A stretch of 64,000 bases of DNA from Kuschelorhynchus macadamiae (taxonomy: Eukaryota; Arthropoda; Insecta; Coleoptera; Curculionidae), in the NCBI GenBank assembly GCA_030620095.1, contig JAUTXW010001615.1, positions 2,130,001 to 2,194,000 of the forward strand, read 5' to 3'. The first letter of the stretch is position 1. Each line of letters starts with the position of its first letter. This document shows, in pieces, positions 10,508-20,119 of this stretch. The notes below the pieces were generated by a model that saw only the letters and a program-made list of their open reading frames with translations, was not told where the DNA came from and searched no databases. Both the position numbers and the translations under genes were made by a program.

Positions 10508-11545
10508 ATGCCGCTGAAATTAAGCAAAGAAGATAAAATTGAATTAATTTTATTTGTCGGAGAAAATTATAAAACATTTCGAGAAGTTGCAGACATTTTT
10601 AACAACAAACACCCCGATAACATTATACATTTCACAACAGTGGGGAATATTCTAACTAAATTCAAGATTTTTGGAAATGTAGAAAATAACTTTAACAAGA
10701 AACGGAGGTCAAGGGTTGCGAATGACGAAACTACAAATCAAGTAATGCTCTCTGTGACAGAAGACCCTAAAAAGTCCATATGCAAAAGGTCAGCAACATT
10801 GCCAAATAACGTAGGTAAAGATATTGTTTCAAAAATATTGAAAGAAAACAGTTTTCGACCTTACAAAACAAAATTTATAGATACCTTGAGACCAGGAGAC
10901 TTTGAGCGACGGTTCGAGTTTTGCTGTCTGATACAAGGGGAGCTAGAAGATGATCCTTTTATGGCAAGACGCATTATTTTTACCGATGAAGAGATTTTTA
11001 CTTCCAATGGGATGTAAGTTCGTAAAACTGCCGTTGGTGGAGTGACGTTAATCCTAATTTTGTTATACAAACTCGTGATCAGTATTCATTCAAAACAAAT
11101 GTGTGGTGCGAAATTTATAAAGATAGAGTAATTGGATCAGTTTTTTTTCGACATAATTTAAATAGTCAACGCTACTTGGATTTTCTAAATACTATGCCAG
11201 CAGGATAGCGCACCATGCCACGGAGCAAGGGATGTAAGACAATACTTAAATTTTATCTTTAATGGACGAGTAATCGACAGGTATTCTGATATTTTCTGCC
11301 CAGCTATATCTCCGGACTTGAGCCCTCTTGATTATTTCTTTTGGGGCTACTTAAAAGAGAAAGTGTATCTAAAGAGGCCATTCCAGAATGTTGATCATTT
11401 GGAGAGGGTAATTAGGGAAGAGATACAGACCATAACGCCTGCCATGATTAGAAACGTTTTAAGAGAATTTTCTGTAAGAACGGTTACCTGTATGGAAAGA
11501 GATGGTGGATATGTTGAGGTAAATGTGCAGTTACGGAACAGGTAG
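10508..11545 (+). pseudogene. DD41D mariner-like transposase, broken
   Basis: The start MPLKLSKEDKIELILFVGEN is the N-terminal HTH. The linker contains DIVSKILKENSFRPYK. The first catalytic region reads IIFTDEEIFTSNGM and ends in a TAA at about 11015. Frame is lost until about 11200, where CQQDSAPCHGARDVRQYL resumes, and then SPDLSPLDYFFWGYLKEKVY. My count puts 41 residues between the D of QQDS and the D of PLDY. The C-terminus is complete (ATG to TAG spans about 1.04 kb). There are at least one stop and two frameshifts. Confidence 0.85.
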
Positions 11546-11599
11546 TTTTTATTGTTAATTAACTTATTTACATGCAATGTTTATTAGAATTAAAATTAG

Positions 11600-11786
11600 T
11601 GAAGTTATTTTCTACATTTCCAAATGCCTTGAATTTAGTTAGAATATTCCCCACTGTTGTGAAATGTATAATTTTATCGGGGTGTCTGTTGTTAAAAATG
11701 TCTGCAGCTTCTCGAAATGTGTTATAATTTTCTCCGACAATTAAAATTATTTCAATTTTATCTTCTTTGCTTAATTTCAGCGGCAT
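11600..11786 (-). pseudogene. Inverted duplicate of the transposase N-terminus
   Basis: Minus-strand MPLKLSKEDKIEIILIVGEN through NNRHPDKIIHFTTVGNIL and VENNF is a near copy of the first 60 residues of the transposase at 10508. It ends where the inverted arm ends. It has no downstream catalytic part. Confidence 0.85.
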
Positions 11787-12240
11787 TTCTTTTTACTATA
11801 ATATTCAAATTGATGTTTCAATAAAGTAATACAATATTGTGGTTGACGATGGTAGTGACAATGCCATTATCAACAATCGATAAATAAGGAAATTTTGCTG
11901 GTATGTAGGTAGGAACTGGACTTCCCAGTAAGAAGCCAAAGTTTTACATTCCTTAAGAAGTGATTTCCGATAGGAAGCAACGAATCTAGTACTAGATATG
12001 TCTTTTTATTCTAAGTAAGATTTTGTATTACATTTTGCTATAAAATAAAAATTAAAGGTTCTTTTCTCTTGAGTCAATTTCGATATTTTGGCATTTTTGA
12101 CCACCCTGCATATGCAATCTCAAGTTTGAATATTTTAATATTATTTTGGCAGAAACCAGAACTTTTTATAAAGAGTAACTTTTTCCCGTAAAACTACTAA
12201 TAAAAAAGTTTCCCGTATGTAGAGAACTTAAGTAGACACA

Positions 12241-12243
<3 letters not shown>

Positions 12244-12292
<49 letters not shown>
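12244..12292. repeat. (AT)n microsatellite
   Basis: An AT dinucleotide run at the right flank of the compound element, the partner of 9984-10037. Confidence 0.95.
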
Positions 12293-12300
<8 letters not shown>

Positions 12301-13039
12301 CTTCGCATATATGGCACTTAATTTTAGACTGAAATTTGAAGAAATCGGATAAGTAGTTTTATGCCGCGAACAGAATACATGTTTTCCGGCATCTAGGGAC
12401 CCTTGAACGTAAAGATCTGAAAAAGCTCACGAGGGAAGTAATAACTAATTATCTTGTGTTTTTAACAAAAGTGTATAATATTTTTGCAAAATAAAATTTG
12501 TTTGTTATCACAATACAAAAAAAAACAAGTTTTCTTTGCACAGGGGTGGCCCGCATTTAAATAAATTACACTGTATAAGTGGTTAGATTTTTAGGTCAAG
12601 CGGGACTCATAATTTTTTGGGATTGAAAAAAAAATCTCACTTTCATTAAGTGCCTGTATAAACAGAACATATCCTGATTGTTCCACTGATTCGAACCGCC
12701 TTCCGACTTTATTAAGGCGCTTGCCATTTTGTGTATTTTTGTTTTTGCCAACCAAAAAATTTTAAGCAAATACATATTTCTTATTAAGTCCCTCGGCATT
12801 TAATATATAAATTAATATAAAGTGGTTATCTTAATAATATTGCGTAATATAATAAAAAAAAACAATTTTCTTTCTCCCTGTATATTTGTAAATAGCCCAT
12901 CGAGATTTAATAGCTCGATAAAAGAATCACACAACATTTTGGTATTCACTGTGTTTTCTGATTTGATTCATAATGTTGGTGACCTTTGGACCCGCACGAT
13001 AAGGCCGCATTCGATTATATCCAGAATTTTGTAGGGAAC
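12293..13039. other. Unassigned sequence with MITE-like ends
   Basis: No gene is recognised. ACAGGGGTGGCCCGCATTTA at about 12541 and CTCCCTGTATATTT at about 12873 face each other like the ends of a roughly 340-bp MITE. The 67-codon minus frame at 12596-12799 recurs in copy 2 (15564-15767) only because the DNA is duplicated. Confidence 0.35.
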
Positions 13040-13202
13040 CTGGTAGGTACCGGTCCACGAAAAACTAGAAATCCTGTAGATATGAAATATACATAAAATA
13101 AAACTTCAGATTGCCTCAAACAACTTTTGTATTTAACCTTTTTGCTATCTCTTACAGGTTCCGAGATAAGGTATCGCCCCATAATAAAACGACCACCCCT
13201 GT
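13040..13202 (+). repeat. MITE copy 2 of 3
   Basis: Inverted relative to 7784-7945. It runs from CCGGTCCACGAAAAACTAGA to ATAAAACGACCACCCCTGTA. It lies inside the tandem duplication and is repeated at 16010-16172. Confidence 0.65.
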
Positions 13203-13773
13203 AGCTTAGGTATGAAATTATGCCGGATCCAATAGCAAGTTACACATTGCTGTCAAGTTTACCGTTTTTCTGTTATAAAAGAAAAATTTTTTTAATTGAA
13301 CACCCTATATTATATTACTTTTTTAAAATCTACGTAAAATTTTCAATACTTTTTATTAAGATGCACTTTTTAAGAAAGTCGACAGTTTTTGGGAAAATAA
13401 GGGTCTAATATCCATAATTTAATGTATTATCTTTTATTAAAGTACCTGCGCACAAAATTTTACATGATATATTTGACAATGGATCGATCCAGTGGAATTA
13501 TAAGAATATGAAGCGCATTCACCACACCGTCCAGAAAAGTTATTGAAGAAAAAAATATTGATTTTATAGAAAAAATAGGCAATAGAACAATACAAAAAAT
13601 AGTGTTGAAAGGTCTCGGTAACCAGATCAGTTAAAAAAAAATCATTTAAACTGGTGCAGTACAACTCTCTCACAAACTTGCTGAAAAATCTTTAACCCAA
13701 CGTTTATAACAAACTGCCCTTTATTTTGAACTAGGAATATCTAATTCGAATTCCCTATTCTGCTCCCTAATTT
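13203..13773. other. Unassigned sequence at the end of duplication copy 1
   Basis: AT-rich, without recognisable genes. It is duplicated at 16173-16746. The short open frames here show no TE or host similarity that I can see. Confidence 0.3.
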
Positions 13774-13849
13774 TTTTTTTCTAATGGAAGTGATTCGAAA
13801 TCTTGACAGGACGAGTCTGTAAAAAGTATCAAGAGAAAAAAGGGATGTG

Positions 13850-14537
13850 GGTCGGGAAAACGGTTCATCATTTTGCATGCAGGTTCTTCAACAGGATTTC
13901 TCCCAGGTGCAAGTTTACTGTTTTCTTCAACATCCAAAAGTATGGACTACCATGATAATATGAACTGTGAACTGTTTGAAGAGTGGTTAAAAGAACAACT
14001 GATTCCAAATTTAGATGCTTTATCTTTAATCATTCTGGACAATGCATCTTATCATTCAAGAATCTTAAATAAACAACCTACTTCATCCTGGAAGAAAATT
14101 GATATTTACAACTGGCTAATAAAACAAAAACAAAACCCTTTACCCAATATGCTGAAACTAGAACTTCTTTTAATGTCAAAATCTATTAAAAAACCAACAA
14201 TATATGCCGTAGATGAAATATTACGGGAAAATGGACATTTGGTTTTACGACTGCCGCCATACCAATAGAATTAATATGGGCTGGGGCAAAATCATATTAC
14301 GAAAAACACGTGAAAAATGGTCTTACATCAGATGAAGTGCAAATTGTTTGACAAGATTCATTAAATTATATTACGCCGGAGTACTGGAAGAAATCTGTGG
14401 AACATACGGAGAAATTAATATGGGATTGGTGGAATCGAGAACGAGTTCTAGATGCCGAAATAGCACCAATGATCATTGCGCCATTTGAGCACGACTTAGA
14501 AGATGAGGACTTTTTAAGTGATGATGATATTTTTTAG
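13850..14537 (+). pseudogene. Tc1/mariner-superfamily transposase, catalytic part (copy 2)
   Basis: A near-identical copy of the pseudogene at 8830-9511, with the same gap after LRLPPYQ at 14266 and the same stop in EVQIV. One residue differs before VLRLPP (L for E). Upstream it retains SGKRFIILHAG, a better match to the family than copy 1. It supports a shared, already decayed ancestor. Confidence 0.8.
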
Positions 14538-14565
14538 TCTATAATATTTAAAAGTTTCTGTAGGA

Positions 14566-14800
14566 CTATATTAGTCTTTGACGTGTGCAAATCATAAATT
14601 GCATTAGGAATATTTGCATTTTTGCATTATAACTTAAGTCTTTTGCCTTTGGATTTTTTCGTGTACATTTCTTAATCTTCTTCGGAAGTAAAATATGTTT
14701 TTTTTCATGCACAAGTTTCTGTAGATTCCTTATACCGATTCCCAGAGCCTTTGCCACTGGCTCCTGGATATTAGCCAGTGAATTTTAATTTAAATTTTTT
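14566..14800 (-). pseudogene. Inverted N-terminal piece of the transposase (copy 2)
   Basis: Copy of 9540-9775 with one amino-acid change (KKIKKCTRK for KKIKTCTRK). It has the same convergent orientation relative to the catalytic part. Confidence 0.6.
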
Positions 14801-15008
14801 TTTATTAGATTTGACACCATTTTTTTGCCTACTTTTTTAGTACATTTGTAATTTTGTAGGTAATAAATAAATAATTATAGAATATTTGTTCCAATTTTAA
14901 AGAGTGTTTAAAATAAGTACATTTTTCATTAATTATAAGACAAAATTTGATATATAAAAATCGGTAAAATCGCTTTACCAGAAACTCGGGGCTAACGAAA
15001 AATACAGG

Positions 15009-15011
<3 letters not shown>

Positions 15012-15060
<49 letters not shown>
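15012..15060. repeat. (AT)n microsatellite
   Basis: The duplicate of the tract at 9984-10037, of slightly different length. Confidence 0.95.
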
Positions 15061-15063
<3 letters not shown>

Positions 15064-15519
15064 TGTCTACTTAAGTTCTTTATATATGGGAAACTTTTTT
15101 ATTAGTAGTTTTACGGAAAAAAGTTACTCTTTATAAAAAGTTGTGCTTTCTGCCAAAATAATATTAAAACATTCAAACTTGAGATTGCATACACAGGGTG
15201 GTCAAAAATTCCAAAAAATCGAAATTGACTCAAGAGAAAAGTACCTTTAATTTTTATTTTATAGCAAAATGTAATACAAAATCTTACTTAGAATAAAAAA
15301 ACATATCTAGCACTAGATTCGTTGCTTCCTATCTGAAATCACTTCTTAAGGAATGTAAAACTTTGGCTTCTTACTGGCAAGTCCAGTTTCTTACTTTTGT
15401 TCCTACCTACATACCAGCAAAATTTCCTTATTTATCGATTGCTGATAATGGCATTGTCACTGCCATCGTCAACCACAATATTTTATTACTTTATTGAAAC
15501 ATCAGTTTGAATATTATTT
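15061..15519. mobile_element. Left-end remnant of compound mariner 2 (duplication copy 2)
   Basis: Matches 10038-10496: the outer arm followed by the left inner TIR from TACACAGGGTGG at about 15189. It stops just before the transposase ATG. The transposase and whole right side are deleted, so no mobile function remains. Confidence 0.85.
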
Positions 15520-16009
15520 AGCATTTAAATAAATTACACTGTATAAGTGGTTAGATTTTTAGGTCAAGCGGGGCTCATAATTTTTTGGGATTGAAAAAAA
15601 AATCTCACTTTCATTAAGTGCCTGTATAAACAGAACATATCCTGATTGTTCCACTGATTCGAACCGCCTTCCGACTTTATTAAGGCGCTTGCCATTTTGT
15701 GTATTTTTGTTTTTGCCAACCAAAAAATTTTAAGCAAATACATATTTCTTATTAAGTCCCTCGTCATTTAATATATAAATTAATATAAAGTGGTTATCTT
15801 AATAATATTGCGTAATATAATAAAAAAAAAAACAATTTTCTTTCTCCCTGTATATTTGTAAATAGCCCATCGAGATTTAATAGCTCGATAAAAGAATCAC
15901 ACAACATTTTGGTATTCACTGTGTTTTCTGATTTGATTCATAATGTTGGTGACCTTTGGACCCGCACGATAAGGCCGCATTCGATTATATCCAGAATTTT
16001 GTAGGGAAC

Positions 16010-16172
16010 CTGGTAGGTACCGGTCCACGAAAAACTAGAAATCCTGTAGATATGAAATATACATAAAATAAAACTTCAGATTGCCTCAAACAACTTTTGT
16101 ATTTAACCTTTTTGCTATCTCTTACAGGTTCCGAGATAAGGTATCGCCCCATAATAAAACGACCACCCCTGT
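16010..16172 (+). repeat. MITE copy 3 of 3
   Basis: Same sequence as 13040-13202 within duplication copy 2, and inverted relative to 7784-7945. Confidence 0.65.
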
Positions 16173-16843
16173 AGCTTAGGTATGAAATTATGCCGGATCC
16201 AATAGCAAGTTACACATTGCTGTCAAGTTTACCATTTTTCTGTTATAAAAGAAAAATTTTTTTAATTGAACACCCTATATTATATTACTTTTTTAAAATC
16301 TACGTAAAATTTTCAATACTTTTTATTAAGATGCACTTTTTAAGAAAGTCGACAGTTTTTGGGAAAATAAGGGTCTAATATCCATAATTTAATGTATTAT
16401 CTTTTATTAAAGTACCTGCGCACAAAATTTTACATGATATATTTGACAATGGATCGATCCAGTGGAATTATAAGAATATGAAGCGCATTCACCACACCGT
16501 CCAGAAAAGTTATTGAAGAAAAAAATATTGATTTTATAGAAAAAATAGGCAATAGAACAATACAAACAATAGTGTTGAAAGGTCTCGGTAACCAGATCAG
16601 TTAAAAAAAAATCATTTAAACTGATGCAGTACAACTCTCTCACAAACTTGCTGAAAAATCTTTAACCCAACGTTTATAACAAACTGCCCTTTATTTTGAA
16701 CTAGGAATATCTAATTCGAATTCCCTATTCTGCTCCCTAATTTTTTAATCTTTCTACGGTTTAGAAGTTATTTGGCAAAATGATCAATTTTGCTTAACAA
16801 AACTCCAAAAATTCCGACATTTTGCTAAATAACTTTTAAACAG

Positions 16844-19225
16844 TACAGGGTGTCCGGATTTGGTTGCAAAAGCAGGGTATCTCGCTTATTTTTAAAGATA
16901 GAACCTTGCGGTTTTCACGAACCTGAGCTAATTTTTTGTGAAACTCATGAAGCCGTAAACAAAATTTTCATAGCCTTCTTCGTTTATGAGATACAGGGCG
17001 AAATAGAAAATTTTGCATTTCGGGAACTTTATCCTTTAACTTAACGCAAAGGGAAAAATTGCTGCTTATGCAGTTTTTTACGCTGGATCCAGTGGCCTAG
17101 TCATATTTTTCATTTGAGTTGTTATTTTTTAAATATGACCCAAAGTTTTGTTTTTTTACATGGGACACCCTGTGTATTTGTCCAGAAATTGATTTGTCCT
17201 TTTAAAAGTTTCTCAAAAATATATAATAGTATAGGTCTATTTTAATAAACAACAACAAAAATCCTAATTTTTATAATTATCATCCCAAATTTTGCAGTAG
17301 GCCATGCAAAACGATGCCGTTTTCTTTTGTTTTCTTGGAAGCAAATGACATTTCCCAATTTTGTACGCGTATATAAAATATAGCGCTAGTTTTTTGTATT
17401 TATTTATTGTGTAAAAATATATTTGTATTATTATGGTAGAAAACCAAACTTTCGAACATTATTAAAAGTACGATATGTTAGCTTGTTTTATAATAAGTAA
17501 TGAAAATGTTGAAGCGGCTTCTGAGATGTATTTTAACAGGTAAATAGTTAATTTTTAGGTACGTTGAAATACTATTGTTTAATTTTTATTTAGATATCCA
17601 GAAAGGAGGCAACCTAATATATCCACTTTTTATCGGATAAAAAAGAATTTACTTAATCACGGATCATTTATCAAACCTCGTACGAAAACATATAATAAAG
17701 AAAATCGGGAGGCTGAGGAAATTACGGTTTTGGCTAATGCAGAAGCTTACCCTACAAACTCTTGTAGGGCCAGTGAAAAGAGCATAGGGATTCCAAAACC
17801 TAGAGTTCAAGAAATTCTAAAAAAGCACAAATACCACCCATACAAATTTAGGCTCGTGCAGCACTTACAGCCAGGGGATGCAGAGCGTCGGGTAGTCTTC
17901 TGCAATTGGTTTCGAGAAAGATGCGATATGGTTAGAGATTTTGAAAGGAAAGTTATATGGTCAGACGAAGCACATTTCAGTAATTCTGGTATACTCAATA
18001 GGCACAATAGTAGATTCTGGTCCCAGGAAAATCAACACCAAATATTTCCCAGAAGACAGCAGGGCAGGTTTGGTCTATATGTGTCCTGCTTCATATTAGG
18101 AACACATAAAATTTTATATATTTGAGGGAAATCTAACAGCCAATCGCTATATAGAAATTTTAGAGGCAGCTATACCTGAATTACTTGACGATGTTCCTCT
18201 AGCGCAAATTAACGAAATTTATTTTCAACAGGACGGTGCTCCTGCACACAAATCTGGAATTCTGGACAATAATTTTACCAATCAATGGATCGGAACAAAT
18301 GGACCTATAAGATGGCCCCCTAGGTACCTAGATTTGTCGATTTTAGATTTCTATAGGGATATCTGGAAAATAGAATTTACAAAGACCATTATGATAATGT
18401 CCAAGATTTAGGAAATGCAATAAGAGAAAATTTTCGCTATTTACAAAATCATCCCGTTATTTTGCTTAATTCCCTAAAACGAATACGAAAATTGTGCGAA
18501 GCATGCATAGAACAAAATGGAAATCAGTTTGAACAGTTCTTTTGATTTCCTTGGTTACTGTGGTTCTTATACGACAGTTGATTTTTGCTGAAAGGCTTGT
18601 TACATAATAATTTATTACTGTTTTGTTCTTGCGTTACATAAATCTAGGTAAGTGGTACTTTTTTGGTGAAAAATTATCAATACATATTTTGATAAATAGA
18701 TTTAATTACATATTTATTTTGACTTTAAATAAAAGGCAGCATTGTTTTGCATCGCTTACTGCAAAATTTGGGATGATAATTATAAAAATTAGGATTTTTG
18801 TTGTTGTTTATTAAAATAGACCCATACTATTATATATTTTTAAGAAGCTTTTTAAAAGACAAATCAATTTCTGGACACATATACAGGGTGTCCCATTTAA
18901 AAAAACACAACTTTGGGTCATATCTAAAAAATAACAACTCAAATGAAAAATATGACTAAGCCACTGGATCCAGCGTAAAAAACTGCATAAACAGCAATTT
19001 TTCCCTTTGCGTTAAGTTAAAGGATAACCGAAATACGAGGGGGGTCCCAAAATGCAAAATTTCTATTTCGCCCTGTATCTCATAAACGAAGAAAGCTATG
19101 AAAATTTTGTTTACGGCTTCATGAGTTTCACAAAAGATTAGCTCTGGTTCGTGAAAACCGCAAGGTTCTATCTTTAAAAATAAGCGAGATACCCTGCTTT
19201 TGCAACCAAATCCGGACACCCTGTA
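16844..19225. mobile_element. Mariner-like element with compound inverted repeats (3)
   Basis: Both ends are TACAGGGTGTCCGGATTTGG. Inverted homology runs about 475 bp on each side (16844-17320 and about 18740-19225). The outer 332-344 bp of each arm itself ends in a facing ACAGGGTGTCCC (about 17162 and 18882). Each arm therefore looks like a complete MITE bounded by the same 12-bp end. Inside lies a transposase pseudogene. The order resembles the two other compound elements in the window. Confidence 0.75.
17433..18545 (+). pseudogene. Mariner-like transposase with a 54-bp intron, broken
   Basis: The likely original start MVENQTFEHY (17433) meets a TAA before KYDMLACFIISNENVEAASE. An intron is supported at 17540-17593: AACAG|GTAAAT ... 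TTTTTATTTAG|ATATCC restores NRYPERRQPN, the usual family sequence. The catalytic region has IWSDEAHFSNSGI. After a frameshift near 18107 it continues with IYFQQDGAPAHKS, then RWPPRYLDLSILDFY. Four residues of the usual spacing before it are missing, so D-D spacing is shorter than in its relatives. Another frameshift near 18360 precedes the end, ACIEQNGNQFEQFF. The element is non-functional. Confidence 0.8.
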
Positions 19226-19620
19226 CATCTGACAAGAAGTCATTTTTATATAAAATTGTCTAGGCTATCCAAAAAAGAAATCCAAATGAAATAATGTAAG
19301 TGGTGTACCATTTTTTTCTTCAAAAATATGCAATGAAAATCACCTATGGACGCCACTGGTAGAAATAAAAAAAATGTTGTACACCAGAAAATGTGTCTTG
19401 ATGCGTAGAAAATGTGTACCAAATTTCATGAAGATATCAAGAATGGTATCCCAAATATAATTTTTTTTTCTAAATAGTTTAACACCGTGTATCTCAAAAG
19501 TTCTTAGATTTAGGAGATATGCTCATATGAAGCTTTTTTCTTAAAACAAACTCAATAATCATCCCCCATAGGTTTTTTGCATTTTTTTTAAATACCCTGT
19601 ATATTGTTATATGCAGTTTA
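19226..19620. repeat. Degraded MITE-like sequence
   Basis: Contains GACGCCACTGGTAGAAATAA and CACCGTGTATCTCAAAAGTT, in the same order as the segment at 6812-7060. It ends near AATACCCTGTATATTG, a mariner-type end. No coding capacity. Confidence 0.45.
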
Positions 19621-19950
19621 TTTAGAATAAGTCTTTGCAGTACTCGTCTCTCTAAATTTCGATAATCTTAAAAGCACGCAACATATTTTTTCTTTCCCTT
19701 TTGTTAATCAACCCTGCGTCTGACAAGGCACATTTTTTCTATTAGAGTACAAAAACAGTATGGCTAGAAAGCTATTATGTAAGCGACGTGACACAATTTT
19801 TCATTATATAAAAGCTTGGCAACTAATTTAGTTAAAACTGTTTCAGGATTCATAATGGGACGTGGGAAGACTTTAATTTCACAGTAAATGACAAGTTCAG
19901 CGGTCGTTAATAGCCATAGCCTGGAAAAACGACCCAAAAAAATTTTCCAG

Positions 19951-20119
19951 GTGATTACGGACTAATGTACGCCTCCCTTTTTTTAAAATCGGAAGTAAAC
20001 AATACTGTCAAAATTGGATTAAAAGTTGATAAAAAGTGTAACATAAAAAATCACAAAATTTCGAACTGATATTTTAAGAACCAAAGAGAAAATGGTGGCG
20101 TACATTAATCCGTGATCAC
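19951..20119. repeat. Short palindromic element (hairpin)
   Basis: GTGATTACGGACTAATGTAC at 19951 is matched by its complement at about 20100-20119 (GTACATTAATCCGTGATCAC), with three mismatches. It looks like a 169-bp MITE or foldback remnant. Confidence 0.6.

Larger units (their letters stand above)
10169..12112 (+). mobile_element. DD41D mariner-like transposon with inverted-duplicated ends (inner element 2)
   Basis: The ends read TACACAGGGTGGTCAAAAAT on the left and, as complement, TATGCAGGGTGGTCAAAAAT on the right. The inverted arms run about 510 bp (10169-10685 and 11600-12112). They include not only flanking DNA but also the first roughly 60 codons of the transposase, which therefore exists in both orientations. 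The right arm lacks about 15 bases present in the left. Confidence 0.8.
10038..12245. mobile_element. Palindromic outer element holding a mariner (compound TIR 2)
   Basis: Outer arms 10038-10168 and about 12113-12245 begin AGTGTGTCTACTTAAG and its complement. They differ at about one in twenty positions and meet the inner element exactly at TA dinucleotides. The pair sits inside an (AT)n tract. It is the second case in this window of a mariner centred in a palindromic element; the others are at 1974-3953 and 16844-19225. Confidence 0.7.
8776..13773. repeat. Tandem segmental duplication, copy 1 (about 5.0 kb)
   Basis: This block repeats at 13774-16746 with very few substitutions. The offset is about 5.0 kb up to base 10496 and 2970 bases after base 12551. 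The left edge is TCTAATGGAAGT and the right edge CTGCTCCCTAATTTTTT. Copy 1 carries the complete compound mariner at 10038-12245; copy 2 has lost about 2.05 kb of it. High identity over non-coding DNA points to a recent event. Confidence 0.85.
13774..16746. repeat. Tandem segmental duplication, copy 2 (deleted, about 3.0 kb)
   Basis: Nearly identical to 8776-13773 except for a deletion corresponding to about 10497-12551 of copy 1, rejoined at about 15520 as GAATATTATTTAGCATTTAA. Near 13835 copy 2 has about 20 extra bases (GGGATGTGGGTCGGG) that copy 1 lacks. That stretch keeps the ancestral transposase frame, so copy 1 also suffered a small deletion. Confidence 0.85.

Noticed and set aside
12596..12799. 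Open frame repeated at 15564-15767 as evidence of coding
   Set aside because: The identity extends equally over flanking non-coding DNA because both lie in the tandem duplication, so conservation says nothing about coding.
9984..15060. AT dinucleotide runs as replication origin or matrix attachment site
   Set aside because: They are plain microsatellites next to TA-targeted elements. Nothing else supports such a role.
17540..17593. Host exon boundary
   Set aside because: The GT-AG pair lies inside a mariner transposase and restores its family reading, so it is a transposon intron and not part of the host gene.
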